A stretch of 64,000 nucleotides of DNA from assembly GCA_024291935.2 (NCBI GenBank), contig CM044320.1, positions 29,356,001 through 29,420,000 on the forward strand, read 5' to 3'. The DNA comes from Okapia johnstoni (taxonomy: Eukaryota > Chordata > Mammalia > Artiodactyla > Giraffidae). A program made the translations under genes and the position numbers. Under the pieces are notes generated by a model. That model made no database searches, was not told where the DNA came from, and was given only the letters and a program-made list of their open reading frames with translations. Below are positions 53,859-64,000 of this stretch, in pieces; position 1 is the stretch's first letter, and each line of letters begins with the position of its first letter.

Positions 53859-53989
53859 TGACTCCATGCAGTACTCTTTGTGCAGGAACTCTGGTGAAGA
53901 ATGTTTTTCCTCCAGGGGCTTGGTAAAATCCCAGGAATATTTCAGTACCCCTTGTGGATTTAAGTCTCTGGCTGCAGCTCGGTTACCTA
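53859..53989. other. Flank between mariner and L2
   Basis: No feature was recognised. Confidence 0.4.
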
Positions 53990-54120
53990 TCTTTGAATTT
54001 GGCTTTGGGAGTTAGGGAAGGCTTCACACAGAGGAGGTGGCATTTGAACTTGGCTTTGAAGGATTAGTAGGATTTTGCCAGAAGTAATGGAAGAATTCTC
54101 ACTGGCAAGAAAGATAATTA
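53990..54120 (-). mobile_element. L2 LINE fragment
   Basis: The antisense L2 is clear in 'gggaaggcttcacacagagg', 'aggtggcatttgaacttggc' and 'gaaggattagtaggattttg'. Confidence 0.68.
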
Positions 54121-56084
54121 CTGGCAGCACTTTTTTTTCCTGCTTCATAATATTCAGGAAAATTTAGACCTCTAGTCCTATATACTTATACATCGTGTGT
54201 TTATGGCTGAAAGTAAATATGATTAACTAGATAAAAGCCAACTTTACAAATCCTCTTTTATGTGCAAAGTATTTCAAGGAGGAGGTTTGATTTATTTACA
54301 TTTTTAATTAAATGAAAATTACAGATAAATGATGTTATACCACTCATCTTCCTAGGAAAAGAAAATATTGCAATGTAATTAAAAGGATGCCTCAAATTAT
54401 AATTAGATTGGAAATTTAATTATGACTAGAATACTTTATCCTTATGCACACTGACACCTTGTTGATACATAACCTTTAAAGTATTTTTATTATATTTACT
54501 CTAAGATCTTAATCTGTGGACTAAATAAAATCCTTAGGTTCCTAAGAAGAGCTAGAATTCAGCATAGAATCCAAAGTGCTGTTTTTTGTATGGAAACAAA
54601 AAAAGTATTGTGTTTCAGAATTCCTGTTCTGATCATTACTGGATTTTATTACAACTTAATACTGCAAAAAAGTCTAAAAATCTCTAGCGGATATCAGTTA
54701 GTATAATATTAATAACAAATTTCTTAGCTAGAGAGAACATTCTTTGGTTCATATCCTATAGAGTTACTCGCTTCCAAATGTAAGGACTGAAGGAATTCAT
54801 ATTTATATACACTCAGGAATCACATTTTCCAGAAAGAATACTCTTCCTATGGAATGTCAGCTGTACATATAGAAATGTATTATAGCAATTTGGTGGAATT
54901 TCTTCTGCAGATGAGCTCTGGTTAAATACATTTGCTATAATTAACTTCCTGTGGCATCATTTGACACTTCTTGCAGCTTAGGAAACAATAACTTTCACAG
55001 TAAAAATGATTTAGTTACAGCATAATGTGCTCCGATAGAAATGTTTTGAGATAAAGATCCTCAATATGCAATTATTATTAGCTTGATATGGAAAATACTG
55101 TGTGATAAGAATTGTTTGAAGAATTGCCACTTTAACTTATCTGGGGTTGAAGAATGCACTTAATAATAAATTGAAGGTCTTTATTCATGAGTCAAAGTCT
55201 GAATTTGTAGCCTTTGTGGAAATCTCCATTCAAAAATGGGTGTTTGTTAATTAAATCATTAAATAAATACATGTTGAAAATGTATTATATGCTTGGTATT
55301 TGCTAAAGTTTGTAGAGTATATCTTCTCTCTAATTTAACCACGGTCATTAATTTGATTAGCCTTCATGGCCGTAAAAGAAGGAAAGTCTTGCTTTTATAA
55401 ACTCATGAGGAAAAACACACAACAACAACATCTGATTATCTAAAATAGACTCGTTTTCATTCTACTGAGATCTAACCAACAAGCCCCTCCTTTTCTGAAC
55501 CAATTTTCACCAGACAACTTCTGCTCCCAGATGAACTGAATTTCTACAAACGGCCTGCCTCTGTGGTCTTCTGTATAGGCAAACCTCTCATTGAAGTCCT
55601 TATCTCTTTTGAAGGGACTTCAAAGGTCCATTGAAATCCAAAACTTTCCTTGAAGTTAAGTCAAGTTTTGCCTGTTTTAGGGCTGCAGGATTTCATCCAG
55701 AAAAGCCTAGGTGGTTAACAAGGAAAGAGCATGTTAACCTGGTTGGATTTCATCACAAGTGGAATTTGGTCTGACAATTTTGGCTCTGTTAGGGGGTTTG
55801 AAGCATATTCAGCTGTGGAAATGATAAAAGGATTCCCCTACCTGGTTTTATAGCACAATAGCTGAAAGACCAGCAGGTATTTCCAAGCTTCTTTTAGTGC
55901 ACATCCCAGACTGCTACACCAGCTGGATCTTCAGTGAATGAAACGGCTCTGCTGTTACAGCATTTGAATCCCAGTCAGAGTCGTTGACAGGAACAATCCA
56001 GGCGGCTATGCAAATTGGTCATTTCCTTAAATAGTAATTTGAGTTTCACCAGGTGAGTCCTGCTAATAATGACACCCAACATCT
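54121..56084. other. AT-rich repeat-poor block, possibly conserved non-coding
   Basis: Almost 2 kb contains no recognised repeat. It carries a cluster of TAATTA/ATTAAT cores at about 54305-54425 and more near 54930-54950. No coding exon is supported. It may be an enhancer-type element, but only cross-species alignment could tell. Confidence 0.35.
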
Positions 56085-56132
56085 GTCGAGCCTGTTTCGA
56101 TTCATAGAACAACTTTTACGTATATTATCTCA
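56085..56132 (-). mobile_element. MIR SINE, left part (split by Bov-tA)
   Basis: Antisense MIR text 'catagaacaacttttacgta' and 'tatattatctca' precedes the SINE and resumes after it. Confidence 0.6.
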
Positions 56133-56351
56133 TTGTTGGCTGCTGTTGTTTAGTCACTAAGTCGTGTCTGACTCTTTTGTGACCCCATGGACTGTAGCCT
56201 GTCAGGCTCCTCTGTCCATGGAATTCTCCAGGCAAGAATATAGGAGTGAGTTGCTACTTCCTTCTTGGGGATCTTCCTGACCCAGACATGGAACCCGTGT
56301 CTCCTGCACTGGCAGGCAGATTCTTTACCACTGAGCCACCAGGGAAGCCCC
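56133..56351 (-). mobile_element. Bov-tA SINE inside a MIR
   Basis: This is an antisense Bov-tA with the tRNA head at 56330-56350. The target-site duplication 'atatt(a/t)tctca' lies at 56122-56132 and 56352-56362, with one mismatch. Confidence 0.92.
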
Positions 56352-56485
56352 ATATTTTCTCAGCTAGTTTTCATTAAAATTCTGTGAGATGAAGACATGG
56401 ACGTTCAGAGAGATGAAGTGATTTGTCTAAGGTTATGCGAGTAGTTAAGTGGTGAGTCAGGATTTGAACTCAGACGTTTGAAGCC
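56352..56485 (-). mobile_element. MIR SINE, right part (split by Bov-tA)
   Basis: Antisense MIR continues through 'attctgtgagatgaagacat', 'gattcagagagatgaagtga'-like text and 'ggtgagtcaggatttgaact'. This is a well-preserved MIR. Confidence 0.72.
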
Positions 56486-57122
56486 AAACACAGTGGGCTT
56501 TCCTTAAGACTGAGACATTGGTAGTGTGGATGATTATCGACCTGTAGTTCTTGACTGAAAGAAACAAGAGCTGTTTTGTCTTCTTTGGAGAGTCTATTTC
56601 TATAGGTTCCTCTTTGAAAATAGGATAAATTACATTTTGTGCTCTGGGCTCATATTACTAAATCTTCTGGTTTTTCAAGAAAAGTTAACAATTCTATTCG
56701 GGTGCCATTCCAATTTTTGACTGTTAACAGCTGTGTTAGTTTGGGTCTTTGTTCTCAAGTTTTCATTCCTTTTTGATAGAAGAATTACACATCTACACCC
56801 TTTGCATGTAACTCTAGGGCTTCTCAATAGAACAGACTGTACCTCACTCACCTTATTGGGTTTAGGTTTGATCATGTGATTTGGATTGCCCAATGAAATG
56901 TGGCAAAATGTAAGCTGTGACTTTAAGAAGTACCTTCTATCTCCCATGCCTCTTTGCTCCTGTATTTACCTTGAGAGTCTCCTTTTACAGTCCTAGAAGG
57001 ATGTGGAGCAGACTAGAACCTTATCTGCAGTTTGCATCCAAGCTCAGTGAATCCCAGCAGATGTCAGTGAGTTCTTGCTGGACCCAGCAGAGCCTCAGCC
57101 AACGGGCAGACCAGTAAGAAAT
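56486..57122. other. Unassigned DNA
   Basis: Text near 56840-57115 has old LTR-like words ('ggacccagcagagcctcagc') but cannot be assigned. Confidence 0.35.
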
Positions 57123-57255
57123 AGTTTTTTTTAAGTTTTATTGGGATTTAATTGATTTACAATGTTGTATTAGTTTCAGGTGTAGAGAAGAGTGAATCTG
57201 TTATATTAATACATATATCCACTCCTTTTATAGATTCTTTACCCATACAGACCAT
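57123..57255 (-). mobile_element. L1 3' end fragment
   Basis: The antisense L1 3' terminus is 'ttgggatttaattgatttac' followed by 'aatgttgtattagtttcagg'. The T-run on the left is the tail. Confidence 0.65.
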
Positions 57256-57344
57256 GACAGAGTGAGAAATAAATATTTGTGGTTGTAAAGCTATTGAGAT
57301 TTGGGCTTGCTAGTTATACAGCAGATCCTGACCATGTTAAACAT

Positions 57345-57527
57345 TTTTTTTTTTCTGTCTGACTATTTGAGACCCCATGAACTATACAGTTCACGGAATT
57401 CTCCAGGCCAGAATACTGGAGTGGGTAGCCTTTCCCTTCTCCAGGGGATCTTCCCAACCCAGGGATTGAACCCAGGTCTCCCAGATTGCAGGCGGGTTCT
57501 TTACCAGCTGAGCCACAAGGGAAGCCC
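57345..57527 (-). mobile_element. Bov-tA SINE with exact 12-bp TSD
   Basis: The antisense SINE has a T-rich tail on its left and its tRNA head ending 'gccacaagggaagccc'. The exact duplication 'catgttaaacat' lies at 57333-57344 and 57528-57539. It is among the youngest-looking insertions here, although part of its 3' body is shortened. Confidence 0.93.
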
Positions 57528-57715
57528 CATGTTAAACATCTTTAAGCAAACAGTACAGCCCAAATTAAGTACAGAAGTAGATTAGATGCAGCCTATGGGT
57601 CAAAGCCTGAGATGTGTGAGGTGAATCCTTGGCAGTATCTTTGCCAATAGTTGCATTTATATCTCTGGGGAAAAATTATATCAAATGTTTGGTGCATACA
57701 GTATTTAGAAAAAAT

Positions 57716-57832
57716 GTTAGTCAGTTGTTTCTGACTTTTTGCAACCCCATGGACGGTAGCCTGCCAGACTCCTCTGTCGTGGGATTTTCCAGGCAAGAAT
57801 ACTGGAATGGGTTGCCAATCCCTGCTCCAGTT
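57716..57832 (-). mobile_element. Bov-tA SINE, 5'-truncated
   Basis: The antisense body only, from 'gttagtcagttgtttctgac' to 'aatgggttgccaatccctgc', with no tRNA head. Confidence 0.82.
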
Positions 57833-59135
57833 CAGAGCAAGGAGACTGTTAAGTCCTGACTCCTAAACAACCTCTGTACTCCTACTCAGGAGAGATATAT
57901 GAACTAAGGCATTATAAGTAATTGAAGGTGTGGGAGTGAAAGGAGAGATTTTCCTTGTCATTGACCTGGATTAACGGGATCAGCCTACACATCTTCTGTC
58001 AGCACTATTTTATAAATGTACGCCGAATCCTTACAGAATGAATTTGTCCTCTATCACCAGTGTTTGTTCCAGTCAAAAATTTTGAGAGTCCCTAGACAAG
58101 CTAGAAGACTTGGACCTATATTTAACCTTTCATCTTTCTTCAGCCTGGAAAAGGAATCTTAATAATTGAGAGAAATACCCCATGCTTACTAGGTTTTGGG
58201 AAAGGCAGTAATTTATTTTCTAGAACAAATATCACCTGGGGAATTAAACAAGAGTTACCGTCTGCCGAATTCAGAAGGAAATCAGCGTAGGCAGACACAC
58301 AGCAGAGGGGACAGCAATGATCTCAAATTTAGAGACATGAGCTTCTAGATACCCTAGTTGTAGCTGAGAAACTGAGGGAGAGAAGGTCATGTCAGATCTT
58401 CTGGGATCATTTCCCTCCCTCCAAGTAAAGCCTTCTACACCTGTGACAGGAGCAGTTGTGTGCACTGTCTAGACTGGACATGACTAAGACCCAACTGAGA
58501 TATCTAATTTTTATAAATGTTTAATATGATGGCAGAGACCAGTACTGAGAGCACATATTTGTTATTAGTTTCTTCCCCAGGCTAATGCAGTCTAGGTTAT
58601 GTATTTTCCTAACCTTGTAGCAATGAAACTAATATAACTGTCTGTACTCTAAACTTCCATTTAAGTCGTGCTAACAGGGCCTTAGATCAGTTAGCCGATG
58701 TGCTCTGCTAGCCAAATAGTTATTTCATTTTGATTGTGAATATCATGAAGGAGAAATGCAGGATGCTATGAGGTTGTATTGTTACAGGTCCCAACTAGAC
58801 TATGACATCAAGGAACTGTCACCGAGTAAATGACATTTAAAAGAACACATGAAGAAAGGGTGAATAGTATTTAGTCTCAGAAAGGAATGGGACCATGGAG
58901 TCATGTAGAATGTTAGAGAAAAAATGGAGAGAGACCAGAATAGAGAAAGTATTTGAAGTTTTGTGCTAGTATTTAAGGGGGTCACAGGGTTTGAAAAAGT
59001 ACCCTGGAAGATCATTCTAGTCTCTTCCCGGTGCCCAGCTTACAAACAGTGTTTTATGCCATGAGCAGAAAAGAACACGTGAAGAGTTTAAATATTGCTG
59101 GATAAAGTGAGAAGTAAAATCAATAAGCATTATGG
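57833..59135. other. Unassigned DNA
   Basis: About 1.3 kb holds no confident repeat or exon. Confidence 0.4.
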
Positions 59136-59139
59136 CTAA

Positions 59140-59335
59140 GAGCCTGGAAATGAATATCAAACAGACACGGTTTAAATCAGTTTCCTTCTTACTAGCTCTG
59201 TGACCTGGGGCAACTTACTTGTTTAACCTTTCCATCCTTCTTTTTTTTTACTCTGCAAAATAGGGAAAATAATGCATACCCTTGAGTGCCACTGCAGAGA
59301 CTAAGTGGAACTGTAGAGGTAAACTCTCTAGCATC
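59140..59335 (+). mobile_element. MIR SINE
   Basis: The sense MIR blocks are 'ttctt' then 'actagctctgtgacctgggg', 'ctgcaaaatagggaaaataa' and 'gcagagactaagtggaactg'. A T-run interrupts the middle. Confidence 0.62.
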
Positions 59336-59534
59336 CTGACTATCACATCGCCAGCATCAGACATTTCTGGCAGAAAGATGAGCAGGTTCTGTGGAATCTG
59401 GGACGCCAGGGCACAGTGAATAGGAGCTTTAGCGGGTGAAAATATTACATTTATAAAAGTCTAATCTGTGTATTTATAAACACATTTATTAAGAAGTCAC
59501 GGCTGCCTTCCAGTTACATTCTCTTAGGCAGGGT

Positions 59535-59940
59535 GTGGTAGTTTTCTAGGGCTTCTATAACAAAAGACCACAAACTGTGTAGCTTGAAATGACAGAAATG
59601 TAGTCTTTCACAGTTCTGGAGGCTAGAATTCCAAGATTAAGGCATTTGCAGCGCCATATTCTCTCTGAGATAGAATCCTTCCCCACCCCTGCTTGGCATC
59701 TGGTGGTGGCAACAAGCCTTGGTGTCCTTTGGTTTGCAGCTCATTACTCTGATCTCAGCCTGTCCTACATGACTTACTCCCTGATGTGTGAATCTCTGTC
59801 TCTTTTTCTCTTATAATGACATCTGCCTCGTTGGATTAAGGTCTACACTAATGATAACATTTTAATTTGATTAAATATGCAAAAACCTTATTTCCAAATA
59901 AGGTTACGCTCAGAGGCACTGATGTTAGGACTTCAGCATA
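59535..59940 (+). mobile_element. MLT1/MST-like (MaLR) LTR, left part (split by Bov-tA)
   Basis: The order of blocks fits a MaLR-type LTR: 'tagggcttctataacaaaag', 'cagttctggaggctagaatt', 'ccaagattaaggcatttgca', 'tccctgatgtgtgaatctct' and 'caaataaggttacgctcaga'. It is interrupted by a SINE and ends after it near 60185. Confidence 0.6.
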
Positions 59941-59950
59941 CCTTTTGCAG

Positions 59951-60154
59951 GGCTTCCCAAGTGGCTCATCAGCAAAGTATCTGCCTGCAATGCAGGAGAC
60001 TCGGGTGTGATCCCTGGCTTGGGAAGATTCCCTGGAGAAGGGAATGCCCATTCCAGTATTCTTGCCTAGAGAATTCCATGGACAGAAGAGCCTGGTGAGC
60101 TACAGTCCATGCAGTTGCAAAGAGTTGGACATGACTGAGCAGTTAACACTCATC
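59951..60154 (+). mobile_element. Bov-tA SINE inside an LTR
   Basis: The sense copy runs from 'ggcttcccaagtggctcatc' to 'tgactgagcagttaacactc'. The exact 10-bp duplication 'ccttttgcag' lies at 59941-59950 and 60155-60164. Confidence 0.93.
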
Positions 60155-60190
60155 CCTTTTGCAGGGACATGATCAATCCACAGCAGTAGG
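60155..60190 (+). mobile_element. MLT1/MST-like LTR, right end
   Basis: The sequence 'gcagggacatgatcaatcca' and the following 'cagcag' resemble the closing bases of the split LTR. Confidence 0.45.
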
Positions 60191-60617
60191 TGAGTGAATG
60201 ATTACAGGGAAAGGCTTGTTCCCCAGTGACAGAGAGAACTCCTTCTATGGGAATTTGAAGTGTCTAATCATAAGTGATTAAGGTCCCCCATTATTTTCAT
60301 TCCTAGAGTCTAGACAGGCTTGCATTGTTAAATTAGGATTTTAAGTCCTTTAAATGCCCCCCCCCACCTCAGTTCTAAAAGTCTGCTTAAGGATAATCTT
60401 GAGCCTTATCAAAATTTTCTCTTCTCTTAGATAAAGAAAGGGAATTGAGGAGATCTACACAATGAAAGAAATTAACCAGTTTTTTTTAACTATGCTGGAG
60501 TCAGGATGATATAAAATAATCTATCAGCTTGACTATAGACTCTTAATGTAGCTCCTTTCAGCAGATATTATTGGAAGGTTCATGTTCTTTCAGTTGTTTT
60601 TAAGATTAAACCTGAAT
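60191..60617. other. Unassigned DNA
   Basis: Only a C-run at about 60357-60366 stands out. Confidence 0.4.
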
Positions 60618-60630
60618 TATGACTTTGAGT

Positions 60631-60850
60631 GGGCTTCCCAGGTGGCACTAGTGGCAAAGAACCTGCTTGCCAATGCAGGAGACATAAGAGATGCTGGTTC
60701 AATTCCTGGAAGATCCCCTGGAGGAAGGCATGGCAACCCACTCCAGTATTCTTGCCTGGAGAATCCCATGGACAGAGGAACCTGGCGGGCCACAGTCCCT
60801 AGGTTCACAGAGTTGGACATGACTGAAGGGACTTAGCATGCATGCATGTG
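60631..60850 (+). mobile_element. Bov-tA SINE
   Basis: The sense copy runs from 'gggcttcccaggtggcacta' to 'cttagcatgcatgcatgtg'. Flanking 'tatgac(t/a)(t/c)tgagt' at 60618-60630 and 60851-60863 is its duplication, with 11 of 13 matching. Confidence 0.9.
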
Positions 60851-61049
60851 TATGACACTGAGTGTTTCTGTCTGGATGGGTTCTCCTGCCCTCATGCATC
60901 AGTGTGTCGGGATTCATGTGTAGGGTTTATAGTGATGAGATCATATATGCTTTCATAAAGGGATGAAAATTGATTTAGGGTTTTTAAAACTGAGGAATTT
61001 TCCTTCTCTGGACTGGGTAAATATTTCAAATGTTTGAATTATATAGTAT

Positions 61050-61312
61050 TTTTTAAATTTTATTTTTATTTGGTGATACTGGGTCTCTGTTGTTGTGCAA
61101 GGGCATTCTCTAGTTGTGGTGCAAGAGCTTCTCATTCTGGTGGCTTCTCTTGTTGAGGAGAATGGGCTCTAGGGCCTGCAGGCTCAGTAGTTTTGGCAAA
61201 CAGGCTTAGTTGCTCCATGGCATGTGGAAACTTTCCAGACCAGCAATCAAACCTGTGTCCCCTGCATCAGCAAGCGGATTTTTAACCACTGGACTGCCAG
61301 AGACACCCTAGG
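61050..61312 (-). mobile_element. CHR-type SINE
   Basis: The antisense copy has a T/A-rich tail on the left, 'ctagttgtggtgcaagagct' and 'ggcttagttgctccatggca' in the middle, and a tRNA head 'ccactggactgccagagaca'. 'aattata(ta)gt' occurs just before the tail and just after the head as a probable target-site duplication. Confidence 0.85.
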
Positions 61313-61402
61313 ATGTTTTAATTATAGTTGAAAAAAAATTTCAGACCTATGGTGAAAAAGATAAAGGGTTTACACACTCTTTTACTCTTGGTTGTATGCA
61401 TT

Positions 61403-61643
61403 GTGTTCATATGTGCTAAGATGCTGCAGTCATGTCCGACTCTTTGCAACCCTGTGAACTATAGCTGCCAGGAGGCAACTATAGGAGCTGCCAGGCTCCT
61501 CTCTCCATGGAATTCTCCAGGCAAGGATACTGGAGTGGCTTGCCATTCCCTTCTCCAGGGAAACTTCCTGACCCAGGCATGGAACCTGGGTCTCCCACAT
61601 TGCAGGCAGATTCTTTACCATCTGTGATACCAGGGAAGCCCCA
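61403..61643 (-). mobile_element. Bov-tA SINE with internal duplication
   Basis: This is an antisense Bov-tA with the exact 12-bp target-site duplication 'gttgtatgcatt' at 61391-61402 and 61644-61655. Within it, at about 61457-61500, an 'aactata..agctgccagg' segment is present twice, a feature missing from the other copies here. Confidence 0.93.
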
Positions 61644-61655
61644 GTTGTATGCATT

Positions 61656-62984
61656 ACCTATGTAATATTTAGATACCCCATCATTGTGTTCAAGCCCTGT
61701 TGTCTGATTATGTGAACCAGCCCATCTGCTTGGCATGACTTGGCTGAAAGTAAACATAGATGCAGCCAGAGTGGTGCCTTCAATCTGTCACTAAGTCCCA
61801 CCATGGACATATGAGGCCACCATTCAGCAGGCAAAGAGAGTGACTGTTTCTCAGTCCTCCCCACTCCTACCTCCCTGATCTTTTAAATATATCTCCTTCA
61901 AGCCCTACTCTCAGGCAAAGTCTCATTTGACCTCAAACAAAAGGGCCAAGTCCCTTCTTAATAGATTAGAGAGACTTAATAAACATAATATGAGAAGACA
62001 GTACCATTCTAACTGGTCACCTGCATTGCCACAGGGGGAAGATTTGTCATCTTGGAGACTTAACCTGTGGGTCCAATAGTTTACTTAACTTGCAAGTTTT
62101 AAAGCCAGAAATTTGAACTCTGGAAGGAGGGGTAATAAGGGGCTTAAAAATATCATTGTTGGTTTAACTATAAAAAAGAAGAAATACACTCTCTTCTGAC
62201 CTAGGGCTTGACTTGTCTTTGTGCTTGTCCCTTCATCCCAGTCACACCCCCTCACCATTTATAAAAAGGGGCCAGGTAAATAAAAACAATGCAGAAATGG
62301 AAAAGATAATGCCTGGTAAAAAATTTATAGATGAGAGATAAGGCAATAATATCAAGAAACAAAAATTGAAACTAAAACTATTAGGAAAAATTTTGGTTTA
62401 AAGAGACAGTGGAATGCATAAAAAATTAAAAGAACCATATTAACAATGGAATAAATAATGATAAATATGGCTAAGATGTTTAAATTATGAATAAAACTAT
62501 TAATTTTATTTTTAGTAAAAATTATATGTGTGTTCAACCACTAATCTAGGCAAAAAACATTAGAGGAAAGGAACGGAGGATAAGTAAGAGAACTACTTGA
62601 ATGTTAACAGATCTAGGAGCATCTTGAAGAGTTTTTCAAGTGCTAACTAGAAGGCGTAAGGAATGCACAGGATTTTTAAATTCCAAGGGCCAACATCACT
62701 GTATGGGGCAAATCAAGCCTTTAAAATAAGGCAACAGTATGTGTCCCATTCATCACCTTCTCATGGGTGGTAATTCCTCAGGGGTTCTTTGATAGTCTTT
62801 GGATCAGTATTTTTAGGAGAGAAAGAATTGGGCATTGGCCATTTAATGTTTGTCTTCAGTTCCAGGATTTCTTACCTGCCGTTTGCAGGCAAGAGTTCTA
62901 TTATTGTATCCCTGATATTATTAATGATAGGATATACGTGTGGTTGTAGTTGTCATTTTCGTTAATAGTAGTAGTGGAAGAAGC
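61656..62984. other. AT-rich unassigned DNA
   Basis: No repeat or exon could be supported. The stretch near 62280-62560 is very A-rich. Confidence 0.4.
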
Positions 62985-63095
62985 ATTGGCATTCCTGTTT
63001 TATAGATGAGAAACTGAAGTAGGAAGGGGTTAAATGGGCTGATCACAGATAATATGGCAAATTAGTGGCAGGGCTGAGCCTGTGTCCCAGCAACT
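62985..63095 (-). mobile_element. MIR SINE
   Basis: The antisense MIR is clear: 'ttttatagatgagaaactga', 'ggttaaatgggctgatcaca' and 'attagtggcagggctgagcc'. Confidence 0.7.
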
Positions 63096-64000
63096 CCACA
63101 CCCCAAAACTAGAAATTAGGTCCCTGGTTGTTAACCCAGGTCTCTGCTAACAACAGCATCTTCCCTGTGCATGTTAAAATTAAAGATCTCAGCAGAGTAA
63201 TGAAAATGTTATACAACTTAAGAAATGGGACTTCGTTTTGAGGGGCAGTTGAAAAATTTGTAATTTAGGAAGCTCTTCTCAAATACACAAGGAATTTCGA
63301 TTACAGAATTCCCTCAACACTGCTGCTGAAGATGGAAATGAGTCGCTTTCCTGTGTCACTAAAGTTGAGGCCAAGCTATGATGACAAAGCAAACAGTCAG
63401 GTGACATTGAGCAACATTAATTCAGGCTCCTCCTGTCCCATCTGTGAGTCCACAGCTGTTTCTATTTTCCACTACCATGCTGAGAGGATGTGGAAGACAT
63501 CTGGGGAAAAGTTCTTGCAGGGCATAATCATCCAAGACCACGGATGATTGTTGTTGAGCATGGCATTCCCTGCTTTCCTCTGTTCTCTGATTTTCATGGT
63601 CTGATTGAATTCTAGTCCTCCTCCATTCAGTGATTCTCTGGGTCAACATTCCATTTGGCATCTGTAGCTGTAGGAGGGAGATAGGAGGGAGCCTTTCTCT
63701 TTGGGCCCAAGGAACAGATATCAGTCAGGCAGGTGTTCCCTCCTCAGCACACCTTTGGGTCAAAGGAGATGAATGGGAGGGTGAGAGCATTGCTTTCCCA
63801 GACACATACACACACTCACTCCCACTCTCTCCCTCACTCTTTCTTTCTCTTCTTTATGGTTTCCTGACACTATATCCCTTGCTTTTTCTATTGCACAACA
63901 GTCAAGAAAACCCAAGGACTTTGTGTTTTTCTGCTTTTTTAAAAAGTTGTATCTTGACAAAAAAAGTCAGTTTAGACATTGTTTTCAACTTACCACTTTT
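63096..64000. other. Unassigned DNA with a CA/CT-rich tract
   Basis: A CA then CT-rich pyrimidine tract lies at about 63800-63850. No exon is supported. The window ends in unassigned sequence. Confidence 0.4.

Noticed and set aside
1..64000. CRISPR arrays, operons, phage or bacterial mobile elements
   Set aside because: Direct repeats found are target-site duplications or dispersed SINE/LINE copies. Composition and repeats are those of a ruminant nuclear genome.

Overview
This window looks like non-coding nuclear DNA of a ruminant, most likely a bovid. The evidence is its repeat content: about two dozen Bov-tA SINEs, two Bov-A2 dimers, CHR-type (cetartiodactyl tRNA-Glu-derived) SINEs, seven BovB (RTE-clade LINE) copies, ruminant-type L1 3' ends, and four LTRs of one ruminant-type endogenous retrovirus family. 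Older repeats shared by all placental mammals (MIR, L2, MLT1-like LTRs, a MER5A-like element, L1M) lie underneath. CpG is scarce, AT-rich tracts are common, and there are no operons, ribosome binding sites or phage/bacterial genes. Species cannot be fixed from the sequence.

Layout. 1-7.8 kb: AT-rich DNA with a SINE split by an L1 (1462-2478), a second L1 3' end (2838-3255), a double-headed Bov-tA (3976-4292) and a CHR SINE (7558-7825). 7.8-15.6 kb: a BovB interrupted by a SINE (9702-10444), two MLT1-like LTRs, and L2 copies on both sides of a Bov-A2. 15.6-19.5 kb: the most structured locus. A mariner-type MITE and a SINE are followed by a BovB carrying a second, oppositely oriented BovB inside it. 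19.5-28.2 kb: mostly old repeats, two SINEs and the first ERV LTR. 28.2-33.3 kb: a repeat-poor island with one weak candidate for a terminal coding exon on the minus strand (30584-30889). 33.3-43.1 kb: nested young repeats (CHR+BovB, MIR+LTR, L1+Bov-tA, CHR+Bov-tA, then BovB/Bov-tA/Bov-tA in a row), an LTR with a recognisable promoter and polyA signal, and another BovB. 43-52.5 kb: L1M, MIR, an LTR, L2 and an L1 nested in an L1M. 52.59-53.86 kb: a full-length but dead Hsmar1-like mariner transposon. 54.1-56.1 kb: an AT-rich, repeat-poor block. 56-64 kb: SINEs nested in MIR and MLT1, another CHR SINE and old fragments.

No complete host protein-coding gene, tRNA, rRNA, CRISPR array or other cellular system can be supported. 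The only long reading frames with a recognisable product belong to selfish elements: BovB reverse transcriptase/C-terminal ORFs and a mariner transposase. All are truncated or mutated. The main biological content is a layered insertion record in which target-site duplications give the relative order of many events. Repeat family names come from memory of the consensus sequences and were not checked by a masking run; edges are usually good to within about 5-20 bases for young elements and 20-60 bases for old ones.
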